Assembly (NCBI GenBank): GCA_036375895.1
Contig: DASVBJ010000057.1
Coordinates: 1 to 19,040, forward strand
Source of the DNA: DASVBJ01 sp036375895
GTDB taxonomy: Bacteria; Actinomycetota; Actinomycetes; JACCUZ01
Length of the DNA stretch: 19,040 nucleotides
Reading direction: 5' to 3'
Shown here: in pieces, positions 7,643-15,033 of the stretch
How positions within the stretch are numbered: the stretch's first letter is position 1
How the letters are laid out: the number at the start of each line of letters is the position of its first letter
Made by a program: the position numbers and the translations under genes
The notes under the pieces: model-generated
Databases searched by the model: none
The model's input: the letters and a program-made list of their open reading frames with translations, nothing else
Told to the model about the DNA's origin: nothing

Positions 7643-8175
7643 GCCGCAATGTGTCGCATCCGGCGGTCGGGTCGTCCGGCGCTCGGTCCGACGACCTGCG
7701 GGGAAGGGCGTGGGCGGCGGCGGCGGCCGTGCTCGACCCCGAGGTGCCGGTGCTGACCGTCGAGGACCTCGGCGTCCTCCGCGACGTGACCGTCGACGCG
7801 GACGGCGTCGTGCAGGTCACGATCACACCCACCTACTCGGGGTGCCCGGCGATGGAGGTCATCCGGTCCGACGTCGAGCGGGCGCTGCGCGACGGCGGTT
7901 TCGACCGGGTCGAGGTGCACACCATCCTGTCCCCGGCGTGGACCACGGACTGGATGTCCGCCGAGGGCCGGCGCAAGCTCGCCGACTACGGCATCGCGCC
8001 GCCGGCCCGACGTACGGCGGGAGAGGGGCCCGTGCCCGTCACCCTCTCGGTGCGCTGCCCCCAGTGCGGCAGCGCCGACACCCGGGAGCTGAGCCGGTTC
8101 GGGTCCACGGCCTGCAAGTCGCTGTGGGTCTGCGGCTCCTGCCGCGAGCCCTTCGACCACTTCAAGGCGATCTGA
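7639..8175 (+). CDS. paaD: phenylacetate-CoA oxygenase maturation protein PaaD (DUF59/MIP18 family)
   Basis: PaaD belongs to the MIP18/SufT-like family and is thought to help assemble iron-sulfur or di-iron centres of the epoxidase. Residues 25-125 form the DUF59 domain, with LDPEVPVLTVEDLGVLRDV (32-50) and the conserved cysteine in TYSGCPAMEVI (Cys69). The C-terminus carries a cysteine set, CPQC (140-143), Cys159 and CGSC (165-168), ahead of EPFDHFKAI. This resembles a zinc-ribbon or metal site found in PaaD proteins. GTG 7639 overlaps the paaC stop (GTGA) and gives 178 residues. GTG 7636 is equally in frame. The N-terminal 20 residues look unstructured. paaE follows after one base. Confidence 0.94.
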   Translation: MSRNVSHPAVGSSGARSDDLRGRAWAAAAAVLDPEVPVLTVEDLGVLRDVTVDADGVVQVTITPTYSGCPAMEVIRSDVERALRDGGFDRVEVHTILSPAWTTDWMSAEGRRKLADYGIAPPARRTAGEGPVPVTLSVRCPQCGSADTRELSRFGSTACKSLWVCGSCREPFDHFKAI

Positions 8176-8176
8176 C

Positions 8177-9292
8177 GTGACCTCCACCGCGCTGCCCGGC
8201 GTCGCCGCGGCCCGCCGCCACGCCGTGTTCCACCCGCTGCGCGTCGCCGAGGTGGAGCGGCTCACCGACGACGCGGTGGCCATCACCTTCGACGTTCCCG
8301 ACGAGCTGCGGGCCGACTACGCGTTCACCCAGGGGCAGCACCTCACGCTGCGGACCGAGCTCGACGGGGTCGAGGTGCGGCGCAACTACTCCATCTGCGC
8401 CCCGGCCACGAGCGGGCGGCTGCGCATCGCCGTGAAGCGCCTCGACGGCGGCCTCTTCTCCGCCCACGCCAACAGCGCGATCCGCCCCGGCGACGTGGTG
8501 GACGTGATGACGCCGACCGGGCGGTTCTCCCCGCGCCTCGACCCGGCGACGCCCAGGCACTACTGCGCGGTCGTCGCCGGCAGCGGCATCACGCCGGTGC
8601 TCTCGATCCTGGCCACCGCGCTGGAGGTGGAGCCGGCCAGCGAGTTCACGCTCGTCTACGGCAACCGCACGACGAGCTCGGTGATGTTCCTCGACGAGCT
8701 GGCCGACCTCAAGGACCGCTACCCGGCCCGGCTGCGCATCATCAACGTGCTCTCCCGCGAGCCGCAGGAGGTCGAGCTCTTCTCCGGGCGCATCGACGCG
8801 GCCAAGCTGCGCCGGCTGATGGACGTGCTCGTGCCGCCCCGGACCGTGGACGAGTGGTTCCTGTGCGGGCCGTTCGCGATGGTCGAGGAGGCCCGCGCCA
8901 CGCTGCTCGCCGCCGGTGTGGACCCCGCCCACGTCCACCTGGAGCTGTTCCACGTCGAGGGTGAGGCCCCACGCGAGACGCCGGCCGTGGTGGAGCCCGG
9001 CCGGGGCGAGGGATCGAGCTCGGTGACCGTCACTCTCGACGGCCGCGCCTCGACGTTCGACATGCCCAGAGGCGGCCAGCGCATCCTCGACGCCGCCCTC
9101 GCCGTGCGCTCCGACGCGCCCTATGCGTGCAAGGGCGGGGTGTGCGGCACTTGCCGCGCCCTGCTGGTCTCCGGTGAGGTCGAGATGGACCGCAACTACG
9201 CGCTGGAGCGCGACGAGCTCGACGCGGGCTTCGTGCTGGCCTGCCAGTCGCGGCCGGTGTCGGACGAGGTCGTGCTCGACTTCGACCAGTAG
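8177..9292 (+). CDS. paaE: 1,2-phenylacetyl-CoA epoxidase reductase subunit E
   Basis: PaaE passes electrons from NADPH to the PaaA di-iron site. The 371-residue flavoprotein has the class IA reductase layout. The FAD-binding barrel (about 16-120) contains RRNYSICAP (68-76) as the RxYS flavin motif. The NAD(P)-binding domain (about 125-245) contains GSGITPVLSI (135-144) and a CGP loop (230-232). A C-terminal plant-type 2Fe-2S ferredoxin domain (about 282-371) has Cys318, Cys323, Cys326 and Cys356 as cluster ligands (CKGGVCGTC, then LACQS). The GTG at 8177 lies one base after the paaD stop. The last 97 bases are also read on the opposite strand as the end of the acyltransferase gene. Confidence 0.97.
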   Translation: MTSTALPGVAAARRHAVFHPLRVAEVERLTDDAVAITFDVPDELRADYAFTQGQHLTLRTELDGVEVRRNYSICAPATSGRLRIAVKRLDGGLFSAHANSAIRPGDVVDVMTPTGRFSPRLDPATPRHYCAVVAGSGITPVLSILATALEVEPASEFTLVYGNRTTSSVMFLDELADLKDRYPARLRIINVLSREPQEVELFSGRIDAAKLRRLMDVLVPPRTVDEWFLCGPFAMVEEARATLLAAGVDPAHVHLELFHVEGEAPRETPAVVEPGRGEGSSSVTVTLDGRASTFDMPRGGQRILDAALAVRSDAPYACKGGVCGTCRALLVSGEVEMDRNYALERDELDAGFVLACQSRPVSDEVVLDFDQ

Positions 9293-10386
9293 CCCGGCCG
9301 GTCCGCGCCCGACAGCAGCCAGGTCAGCCGCGGCTCCACGAGCGGTCGCAGCGGGACGCGGACCAGCTTCGACCCGAGCAGCGAGGCGACCGCGACGCTG
9401 GCGAGCACCAGCAGCAGCAGCGTGGGCACGTCGCGGACGTGGGAGTCGAGGGGCCCCCACCGGAAGACGCGTACGACGAGCCCGTGCAGCAGGTACACGT
9501 ACAGCGAGGCCGCGCCGACCGCGGTCGTCCAGGAGCGGCGTCGCGGGACGGCCGCGAGCAGGGCGACCAGCATCGTGGCGCCGACGGCGTACATGCCCGC
9601 CCGGACCAGCAGGCCCTGGACGGCGGGGAGCCCCTGGCCGGCGTACCCGGCGTCCCAGTAGAACGCGCCCGGCGTGCCCCTGACGTGGTCGTGGAGGGCC
9701 AGGGCGGCCACCAGGCTCGCCGCGAGGACGGCCCCGCCGGCCCAGCGGACGGCGGGCCGCCGCAGGTGCGGCAGCAGCCACGGCCCCGCGGTGGCGCCCG
9801 CGACGAAGAACGGCGCCAGCGACAGCGCGCGGGAGAGCGTCAGCTCGGAACCGATCCGGTCGATCAGGCCGGCGCCGAGACCCACGGTCACGCTGACGAG
9901 CAGCGGCCAGCGCAGCGTGAGCACCATCGGCGTCGTCAGCCGCCAGAACAACAGCGCCGGCAGGAACCACAGCAGCCACTGCGGGTTCACGAGGTCGACC
10001 CGTGGTGGGCGCCCGTCGTGGACGGCGACGAGCCCGGCGTAGATCACGCTGAAGATCAGGTACGGCGCGACGACCCGCGTGACGAGGGACCGCAGGTGCC
10101 GGGGCTCGACCGAGCGCGACCGGCCGAGCAGGCCCGCGACGAAGATGAACGCCGGCATGTGGAACGAGTAGATCCACAGGTAGAGGGCGTGGGCAGCCGG
10201 GACCTGGCGGGAGACGTCGACCGCGACCGCGTGACCGACGACGACCAGGACGATCAGCCAGTACTTCGCGTTGTCGAGCCACGGGTCGCGCGCCGAGGGG
10301 CTGGCGGGCTGCTCGACGGGGACGCCGGAGGCCTCGACGGGCCGGTCGACGGTGGAGGTGGCGGGGGAGGTGGCAGAGGCGCTCAT
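9196..10386 (-). CDS. acyltransferase-3 family membrane protein
   Basis: The 396-residue product is a multi-pass membrane protein with about ten hydrophobic segments. After a 33-residue Ser/Pro/Val-rich head, DNAKYWLIVLVVVGHAVA (38-55) gives the first helix with the family's catalytic-type histidine. YSFHMPAFIFVAGLL follows at about 73-87 as the second family signature. These enzymes O-acylate extracytoplasmic sugars or lipids, and several are called fucose 4-O-acetylase-like. The acceptor here is unknown. ATG 10386 has no Shine-Dalgarno sequence. TAGGCACAAT lies just upstream and an 11-bp palindrome (GCACA-T-TGTGC, 10391-10401) sits four bases before the start. The last 30 or so residues (Ser/Thr-rich, KSSTTSSDTG) come from antisense paaE sequence and are probably non-conserved read-through. 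Confidence 0.9.
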   Translation of the reverse strand: MSASATSPATSTVDRPVEASGVPVEQPASPSARDPWLDNAKYWLIVLVVVGHAVAVDVSRQVPAAHALYLWIYSFHMPAFIFVAGLLGRSRSVEPRHLRSLVTRVVAPYLIFSVIYAGLVAVHDGRPPRVDLVNPQWLLWFLPALLFWRLTTPMVLTLRWPLLVSVTVGLGAGLIDRIGSELTLSRALSLAPFFVAGATAGPWLLPHLRRPAVRWAGGAVLAASLVAALALHDHVRGTPGAFYWDAGYAGQGLPAVQGLLVRAGMYAVGATMLVALLAAVPRRRSWTTAVGAASLYVYLLHGLVVRVFRWGPLDSHVRDVPTLLLLVLASVAVASLLGSKLVRVPLRPLVEPRLTWLLSGADRPGYWSKSSTTSSDTGRDWQASTKPASSSSRSSA

Positions 10387-10431
10387 CGGTGCACATTGTG
10401 CCTATCTGCTCCGCCCCGCCGGCCGACGGGG

Positions 10432-10458
10432 GCGGGCCGGGCGGGCCGGGCGGGCCGG
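10432..10458. repeat. three tandem 9-bp units
   Basis: GCGGGCCGG occurs three times head to tail (10432-10440, 10441-10449, 10450-10458) and runs into the 12-bp palindrome CCGGGCGCCCGG (10455-10466). It lies in the 158-bp divergent gap between the acyltransferase and thyX. It is probably slippage-prone GC-rich filler, though the palindrome could form a small hairpin. Confidence 0.8.
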
Positions 10459-10530
10459 GCGCCCGGCGTGTGCGGCCAGGAGCTGTCCATGCCGCTGGCT
10501 ACGCTGACCACGACACCGTCCGCCCGCACC

Positions 10531-10537
10531 GAGGGAG
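10531..10537 (+). promoter_or_regulatory. thyX ribosome-binding site
   Basis: GAGGGAG lies seven bases ahead of the GTG at 10545 and decides that start over the in-frame upstream ATG at 10389, whose extension (IVPICSAPPADGG...) translates GC-rich tandem repeats. TACGCT at 10499-10504 is a possible -10 box. Confidence 0.75.
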
Positions 10538-10544
10538 CCCTGCC

Positions 10545-12245
10545 GTGCCCGCCGACGAGCCCCGCGAGGCCGAGTTCCGCAGCGACGTGACGGTCGAGCT
10601 GGTCCGGGCCAGCGCCGAGGACGCCGACGTCCTGTTCGCCGCCCGCGTCTCGACCAAGGGGGAGCAGTCCCTCGAGGACGTGGGCGCCGACGCGGCGCGC
10701 TCCACGGGGCTGATCAACTACCTGATGCGAGACAGGCACGGCTGCTACGACGAGCAGACCGAGGTGCTCACCTCGACGGGATGGAAGCGGTGGCCGGACG
10801 TCACGGGGCACGAGTCGTTCGCGACGCTCTCGGCCGACGGGACGATCGAGTTCCAGCGCGCGGTGCACCACATCAGCCGGCGCTACGACGGTCCGATGGT
10901 CCGGCTGGCCATGGCACACCTCGACCTGCTCGTGACCCCCGATCACCGGATGTGGGCCCGGCGACGTCGCCAGCCACACCGCGAGCGATGGGAGCTGGTC
11001 CCGGCCCGCGACTTCCTCGCCGCCTCGCACCGGGTCGCCCTGGGCGGGGGCTCCTGGCTGCCGAGCACACCACTGGACTTCCCACCGGCCTGGTTCGCCC
11101 TCCTGGGCTTCTTCATCGGTGACGGCCACAGCACCGGCTCCACGCCTGTCTTCCGGCTGCGCAAGGAGCGGGAGATCTCCTTCCTGCGGCGGACCGCCGC
11201 GGAGGCCGGCTTCGACCTGGTTCAGAAGGCCGACCGCTTCTACCTGCACGCGGACGAGGACTTCCGGTTGTTCGCGAAGAAGTGCTACGACGTCGACCGG
11301 GCCAAGGTCATCCCGGGCGAGGTGCTCGAGTGCGGTACCGACTCGTTGCGGGCCCTGCTGGACGGCCTCTGGCACTCCGACGGGTCGGTGTCTGCCACTG
11401 GGAAGAGGACCTACTCCACCACCAGCGAGCGGCTGGCCGGGCAGATCCAAGAGGTGGCCCTCAAGACCGGAGCGGCGGCCGTCGTGTCGCCGCACCCGTT
11501 CGACGGCGATGCCTCACACCTGGGGACCGAGCAGCGCTGGTCGGTCACGCTGTTCCGTGACCGCAACGCCCGGCCTCGAGTCGGCTGGACGTCGGCCGAC
11601 CGGAGACGCCAGGTCACCGTGGTGCCCTACCGGGGACGCATCTACTGCGTCACGGTGCCCAACGGCACTCTCTACGTCCGGCGCAACGGGAAGCCGGTCT
11701 GGTCGGGGAACAGCCCCTTCGAGCACAACTCGATGACGTTCTACGTGCAGGCGCCGATCTTCGTGTTCCGCGAGTTCATGCGGCACCGCATCGCCTCCTA
11801 CAACGAGGAGAGCGGTCGCTACCGCGAGCTGCGACCGGTGTTCTACGTGCCCGGTCCCGAGCGCAAGCTCGTCCAGCAGGGCAAGCCCGGCCACTACGAG
11901 TTCGTCGACGGCACGGAGGAGCAGCACAAGCTGGTCGACGAGTCCACCCGCGACGTCTGCCGGAAGGCCTACGCGGCCTACCTCGAGATGCTGGATGCGG
12001 GCATCGCGCGCGAGGTGGCCCGCATCGTCCTGCCGCTCACCATCTACTCCTCGATGTACGTGACCATGAACGCCCGCTCGCTGATGAACTTCCTCTCCCT
12101 GCGCACCAAGCGCGAGGACGCGGCGTTCCCGTCGTTCCCCCAGCGGGAGATCGAGATGGTGGCCGAGCAGATGGAGGCGGAGTGGGCGCGGCTGATGCCG
12201 CTCACCCATGCCGCATTCGACCGGAACGGTCGGGTTGCCCCCTGA
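10545..12245 (+). CDS. thyX: flavin-dependent thymidylate synthase ThyX, interrupted by an intein
   Basis: ThyX methylates dUMP to dTMP using methylenetetrahydrofolate, NADPH and FAD. The 566-residue precursor splits into an N-extein (1-66, ending NYLMRDRHG), an intein (67-389) and a C-extein (390-566, starting SPFEHNSMTFYVQAP). Joining the exteins gives a 243-residue enzyme of normal ThyX length with the uninterrupted conserved block RDRHG-SPFEHN. The signature RHRIASYNEESGRY (413-426), matching RHRx7S, lies in the C-extein and binds FAD and dUMP. Without splicing the enzyme should be inactive, since the insertion separates active-site segments. Start GTG 10545 has a good ribosome site. thyX often sits beside dapB and dapA in actinobacteria. 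Here dapA follows after a hairpin, while dapB lies 9 kb upstream. Confidence 0.96.
   Translation: MPADEPREAEFRSDVTVELVRASAEDADVLFAARVSTKGEQSLEDVGADAARSTGLINYLMRDRHGCYDEQTEVLTSTGWKRWPDVTGHESFATLSADGTIEFQRAVHHISRRYDGPMVRLAMAHLDLLVTPDHRMWARRRRQPHRERWELVPARDFLAASHRVALGGGSWLPSTPLDFPPAWFALLGFFIGDGHSTGSTPVFRLRKEREISFLRRTAAEAGFDLVQKADRFYLHADEDFRLFAKKCYDVDRAKVIPGEVLECGTDSLRALLDGLWHSDGSVSATGKRTYSTTSERLAGQIQEVALKTGAAAVVSPHPFDGDASHLGTEQRWSVTLFRDRNARPRVGWTSADRRRQVTVVPYRGRIYCVTVPNGTLYVRRNGKPVWSGNSPFEHNSMTFYVQAPIFVFREFMRHRIASYNEESGRYRELRPVFYVPGPERKLVQQGKPGHYEFVDGTEEQHKLVDESTRDVCRKAYAAYLEMLDAGIAREVARIVLPLTIYSSMYVTMNARSLMNFLSLRTKREDAAFPSFPQREIEMVAEQMEAEWARLMPLTHAAFDRNGRVAP
10743..11711 (+). mobile_element. 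LAGLIDADG-endonuclease intein in ThyX (323 residues)
   Basis: The insert starts at Cys67 (CYDEQTEVLTSTGW, splicing block A) and contains block B LLVTPDHRMW (128-137, with Thr131 and His134). Two LAGLIDADG-like helices follow, ALLGFFIGDGHS (185-196) and ALLDGLWHSDGS (270-281), both keeping the catalytic acidic residue (Asp193, Asp279). It ends with blocks F and G, RIYCVTVPNGTLYVRRNGK (365-383) and PVWSGN, then Ser390 as the first C-extein residue. Protein splicing would use Cys67, Asn389 and Ser390. The penultimate residue is Gly388, where most inteins have His. The intact endonuclease motifs suggest a homing element that may still be mobile. The frame is continuous through both junctions. Confidence 0.95.
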
Positions 12246-12325
12246 TGGGCGCTTGGCCGGGACCGCGCCACTGTGCGCCGGCGGGGCTGTAACACCGCCT
12301 CCGAGCGGCCCGATAGCAGGGCGAG

Positions 12326-12365
12326 CCCCGTCGCTGCCCGAACCCCCGAGCGGGTAGCGACGGGG
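12326..12365 (+). terminator. hairpin downstream of thyX
   Basis: Arms CCCCGTCGCTGCCCG (12326-12340) and CGGGTAGCGACGGGG (12351-12365) form a 15-bp stem with a single G-U pair and a 10-nt loop. It lies 80 bp after the thyX stop and 68 bp before dapA. No U-tract follows. It is best read as the thyX terminator. An attenuator for dapA is less likely because the dapA promoter appears to be downstream of it. Confidence 0.7.
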
Positions 12366-12420
12366 TGTCCACGTCCGGGACCGAGCCCGACCAGGCGCGC
12401 CCGCCGCGCCTCCCGACGAG

Positions 12421-12433
12421 TAGGTTTGGGCCC
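12421..12433 (+). promoter_or_regulatory. putative leaderless dapA promoter -10 box
   Basis: TAGGTT (12421-12426) fits the actinobacterial TAnnnT -10 pattern and ends seven bases before the dapA ATG, so transcription would begin at or next to the start codon. No good Shine-Dalgarno sequence precedes the ATG. No convincing -35 box is seen. Confidence 0.45.
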
Positions 12434-13342
12434 ATGGCTCCCACGACGAAGGCGACCGACGCGTTCGGCCGCGTCCTGACCGCGATGGTCACGCCCTTCA
12501 CCGCCGACGGTGACCTCGACGTCGACGGTGCCCAGCGGCTGGCCGCACACCTGGTCGACCACGGCAACGACGGCCTGGTGGTCAGCGGCACCACCGGGGA
12601 GTCGCCCACCACCTCCGACGCCGAGAAGGAGCGCCTGCTGCGGGCCGTCGTCGAGGCGGTCGGAGACCGGGCCCGGGTCGTCGCCGGTGTCGGCACCAAC
12701 GACACCCACCACACCGTCGAGCTGGCCCGCGCCGCGGAGAAGGCCGGCGCGCACGGGCTGCTCGTCGTGACGCCCTACTACAACAAGCCGCCGCAGGACT
12801 GCCTGGTCCGGCACTTCGAGATGGCCGCCGACGCGACCGGCCTGCCCGTCATGCTGTACGACATCCCCGGCCGGACGGGCACCCCGATCGACACCGAGTC
12901 GCTGTTCCGGCTGGCCGGCCACGAGCGGATCGTCGCGGTCAAGGACGCGAAGGGCGACATCTTCGCGGGCTCCCGGGTCATCGCCGAGACCGACCTCGCC
13001 TACTACTCCGGCGACGACGCGCTCAACCTCGCCTGGTTGACCCACGGAGCGGTCGGGGTGGTCAGCGTGGTGGCCCACGTCGCCGCGGCGGAGTACGCCG
13101 CGATGGTGGCGGCCGTCGAGCGCAGCGACCTCGTCGAGGCGCTGCGGATCCACCAGCACCTGCTCCCCGTCGTACAGGCGGTCATGTCCCGCAACAGCCA
13201 GGGCGCCATCACGGCCAAGGCCTCCGTGCATGCCCTCGGCCTGATCAGTTCGCGCACCATGCGCCCGCCGCTGTTCGCGGCGAGCGACGAGCAGGTGGCC
13301 GGCCTGCGTGCGGCGTACGCCGCAGCCGGGCTCGCCCTGTGA
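12434..13342 (+). CDS. dapA: 4-hydroxy-tetrahydrodipicolinate synthase
   Basis: DapA condenses pyruvate with aspartate semialdehyde, the first committed step to diaminopimelate and lysine. The 302-residue TIM-barrel protein shows VTPFTADGDLD (19-29), the substrate-binding GTTGESPT (52-59), YYNKPPQ (115-121), and catalytic Tyr142 in YDIPGRTG. Schiff-base Lys170 sits in AVKDAKGD (168-175). ATG 12434 is chosen over an in-frame GTG at 12365 because the conserved part starts right after it and the extra 23 residues have no family counterpart. That stretch also contains the end of a hairpin and the probable promoter. The stop overlaps the start of rnj (GTGA), the usual dapA-rnj arrangement in actinobacteria. 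Confidence 0.97.
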   Translation: MAPTTKATDAFGRVLTAMVTPFTADGDLDVDGAQRLAAHLVDHGNDGLVVSGTTGESPTTSDAEKERLLRAVVEAVGDRARVVAGVGTNDTHHTVELARAAEKAGAHGLLVVTPYYNKPPQDCLVRHFEMAADATGLPVMLYDIPGRTGTPIDTESLFRLAGHERIVAVKDAKGDIFAGSRVIAETDLAYYSGDDALNLAWLTHGAVGVVSVVAHVAAAEYAAMVAAVERSDLVEALRIHQHLLPVVQAVMSRNSQGAITAKASVHALGLISSRTMRPPLFAASDEQVAGLRAAYAAAGLAL

Positions 13343-15024
13343 GCCACCCGCACCCCGAGCTCGGGGCGCCGCCCGAGCTCGCCGAGGGGGGTCTGCGCGT
13401 CGTCGCACTGGGGGGCCTCGGCGAGGTGGGTCGCAACATGACCGTCTTCGAGCACGCCGGGCGCCTCCTGGTCGTCGACTGCGGGGTGCTCTTCCCCGAG
13501 GACTTCCAGCCGGGCGTCGACCTGATCCTGCCCGACTTCGACTACATCCGGGACCGGCTCGACGCCGTCGACGCGATCGTCCTCACCCATGGCCACGAGG
13601 ACCACATCGGGGCGGTGCCGTACCTGCTGAGGGAGAAGCCGGACATCCCGGTGATCGGCTCCCGGCTCACGCTCGCGCTGCTCGAGGCCAAGCTGCAGGA
13701 GCACCGCATCACGCCGTACAGCCTCGAGGTGGCCGAGGGGTCCCGCGAGCAGCTCGGCCCGTTCGACTGCGAGTTCGTGGCGGTCAACCACTCGATCCCC
13801 GATGCGCTGGCCGTGGCCATCCGCACGCCCGCGGGCCTCGTCCTGCACACCGGCGACTTCAAGATGGACCAGCTGCCGCTGGACGGGCGTATCACCGACC
13901 TGCGCGCGTTCTCGCGGCTCGGCGAGGAGGGCGTCGACCTCTTCCTCGTCGACTCCACGAACGCGGAGGTTCCGGGGTTCACGACCCCGGAGCGCAACAT
14001 CGGCCCGGCCATCGACCGGGTGTTCGCCGCCGCCAGCCGCCGCATCATCGTCGCCAGCTTCGCGAGCCACGTCCACCGCATCCAGCAGGTCCTCAACGCG
14101 GCCGCGGAGCACGGGCGCAAGGTGGCCTTCGTGGGTCGGTCCATGGTGCGCAACATGGGCATCGCGCGTGACCTCGGCTACCTCGACGTCCCCGGCGGCC
14201 TGGTCGTCGAGCTGAAGGCCCTCGACGACCTGCCCGACGAGAAGATCGTGCTCATCTGCACCGGCTCTCAGGGCGAGCCGATGGCCGCCCTGTCGCGGAT
14301 GGCCAACCGCGACCACCAGATCCGGGTCGGCGAGGGCGACACCGTGCTGCTGGCCTCGTCCCTGATCCCCGGCAACGAGAACGCCGTCTACCGGGTCATC
14401 AACGGGCTGACCCGGTGGGGCGCGAACGTCGTGCACAAGGGCAACGCGATGGTGCACGTGTCAGGGCACGCGAGCGCCGGGGAGCTGCTCTACTGCTACA
14501 ACGTCGTGCAGCCGAGCAACGTCATGCCCGTCCACGGCGAGTGGCGCCACCTGCGGGCCAACGCGGAGCTCGCGATGCTCACCGGGGTGCCGCACGACCG
14601 GGTGGTGCTCGCCGAGGACGGCGTGGTGGTCGACCTCGTCGACGGCCGGGCGCGGATCGTCGGCACCGTGCCGTGCGGCTACGTCTACGTGGACGGCTCC
14701 AGCGTCGGAGACGTCACCGAGGCCTCGCTGAAGGACCGGCGCATCCTGCGTGACGAGGGCTTCATCTCGGTCGTCGTGGTCGTCGACTCGGTCACCGGCA
14801 AGGTGTCTGGCGGGCCTGAGATCCACGCGCGGGGGTTCGCCGAGGACGAGTCGGTGTTCGACGAGGTGCGGCCGCTCATCGAGGACGCCCTGGACCGGGC
14901 GGCCGCCGAGGGCATCGGTGACAGCCGCCAGCTGCAGCAGCTGGTGCGCCGGACGGTCGGTCGCTGGGTGAGCGACACCTACCGGCGCCGGCCCATGATC
15001 ATCCCGCTGGTCGTCGAGGTCTGA
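13339..15024 (+). CDS. rnj: ribonuclease J
   Basis: RNase J is a metallo-beta-lactamase/beta-CASP nuclease with endo- and 5'-to-3' exonuclease activity, used in mRNA decay and rRNA maturation. The 561-residue product has GGLGEVGRNMTVFE (25-38) at the start and the zinc motif LTHGHEDHIGAVP (82-94, His84, His86, Asp88, His89). It also has HTGDFKMDQ as the metal-binding aspartate block, beta-CASP segments including VGRSMVRNMGIA and CTGSQGEPMAAL, and HVSGHAS as the late histidine motif. The C-terminal domain (ending RRRPMIIPLVVEV) is full length. GTG 13339 overlaps the dapA stop. The gene ends nine bases from the convergent phosphatase gene. Confidence 0.97.
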   Translation: MSHPHPELGAPPELAEGGLRVVALGGLGEVGRNMTVFEHAGRLLVVDCGVLFPEDFQPGVDLILPDFDYIRDRLDAVDAIVLTHGHEDHIGAVPYLLREKPDIPVIGSRLTLALLEAKLQEHRITPYSLEVAEGSREQLGPFDCEFVAVNHSIPDALAVAIRTPAGLVLHTGDFKMDQLPLDGRITDLRAFSRLGEEGVDLFLVDSTNAEVPGFTTPERNIGPAIDRVFAAASRRIIVASFASHVHRIQQVLNAAAEHGRKVAFVGRSMVRNMGIARDLGYLDVPGGLVVELKALDDLPDEKIVLICTGSQGEPMAALSRMANRDHQIRVGEGDTVLLASSLIPGNENAVYRVINGLTRWGANVVHKGNAMVHVSGHASAGELLYCYNVVQPSNVMPVHGEWRHLRANAELAMLTGVPHDRVVLAEDGVVVDLVDGRARIVGTVPCGYVYVDGSSVGDVTEASLKDRRILRDEGFISVVVVVDSVTGKVSGGPEIHARGFAEDESVFDEVRPLIEDALDRAAAEGIGDSRQLQQLVRRTVGRWVSDTYRRRPMIIPLVVEV

Positions 15025-15033
15025 CGCCCGGCG

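Noticed and set aside
8162..10396. 744-codon minus-strand frame opposite paaE and across the acyltransferase gene
   Set aside because: It is low-complexity Arg/Gly/Ala sequence in a shadow frame. The acyltransferase frame on the same strand carries the real family motifs.
10389..10544. Upstream ATG for thyX
   Set aside because: The extension translates GC-rich tandem repeats. GTG 10545 has a well-placed GAGGGAG and gives the usual ThyX N-terminus.
10743..11711. Separate endonuclease gene or pseudogene inside thyX
   Set aside because: The insert is in frame at both ends with complete splicing blocks and no stop, so it is an intein, not an independent gene.
12365..12433. GTG 12365 as dapA start
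   Set aside because: The 23 added residues have no family counterpart, and the stretch starts in the hairpin arm and contains the likely -10 box.
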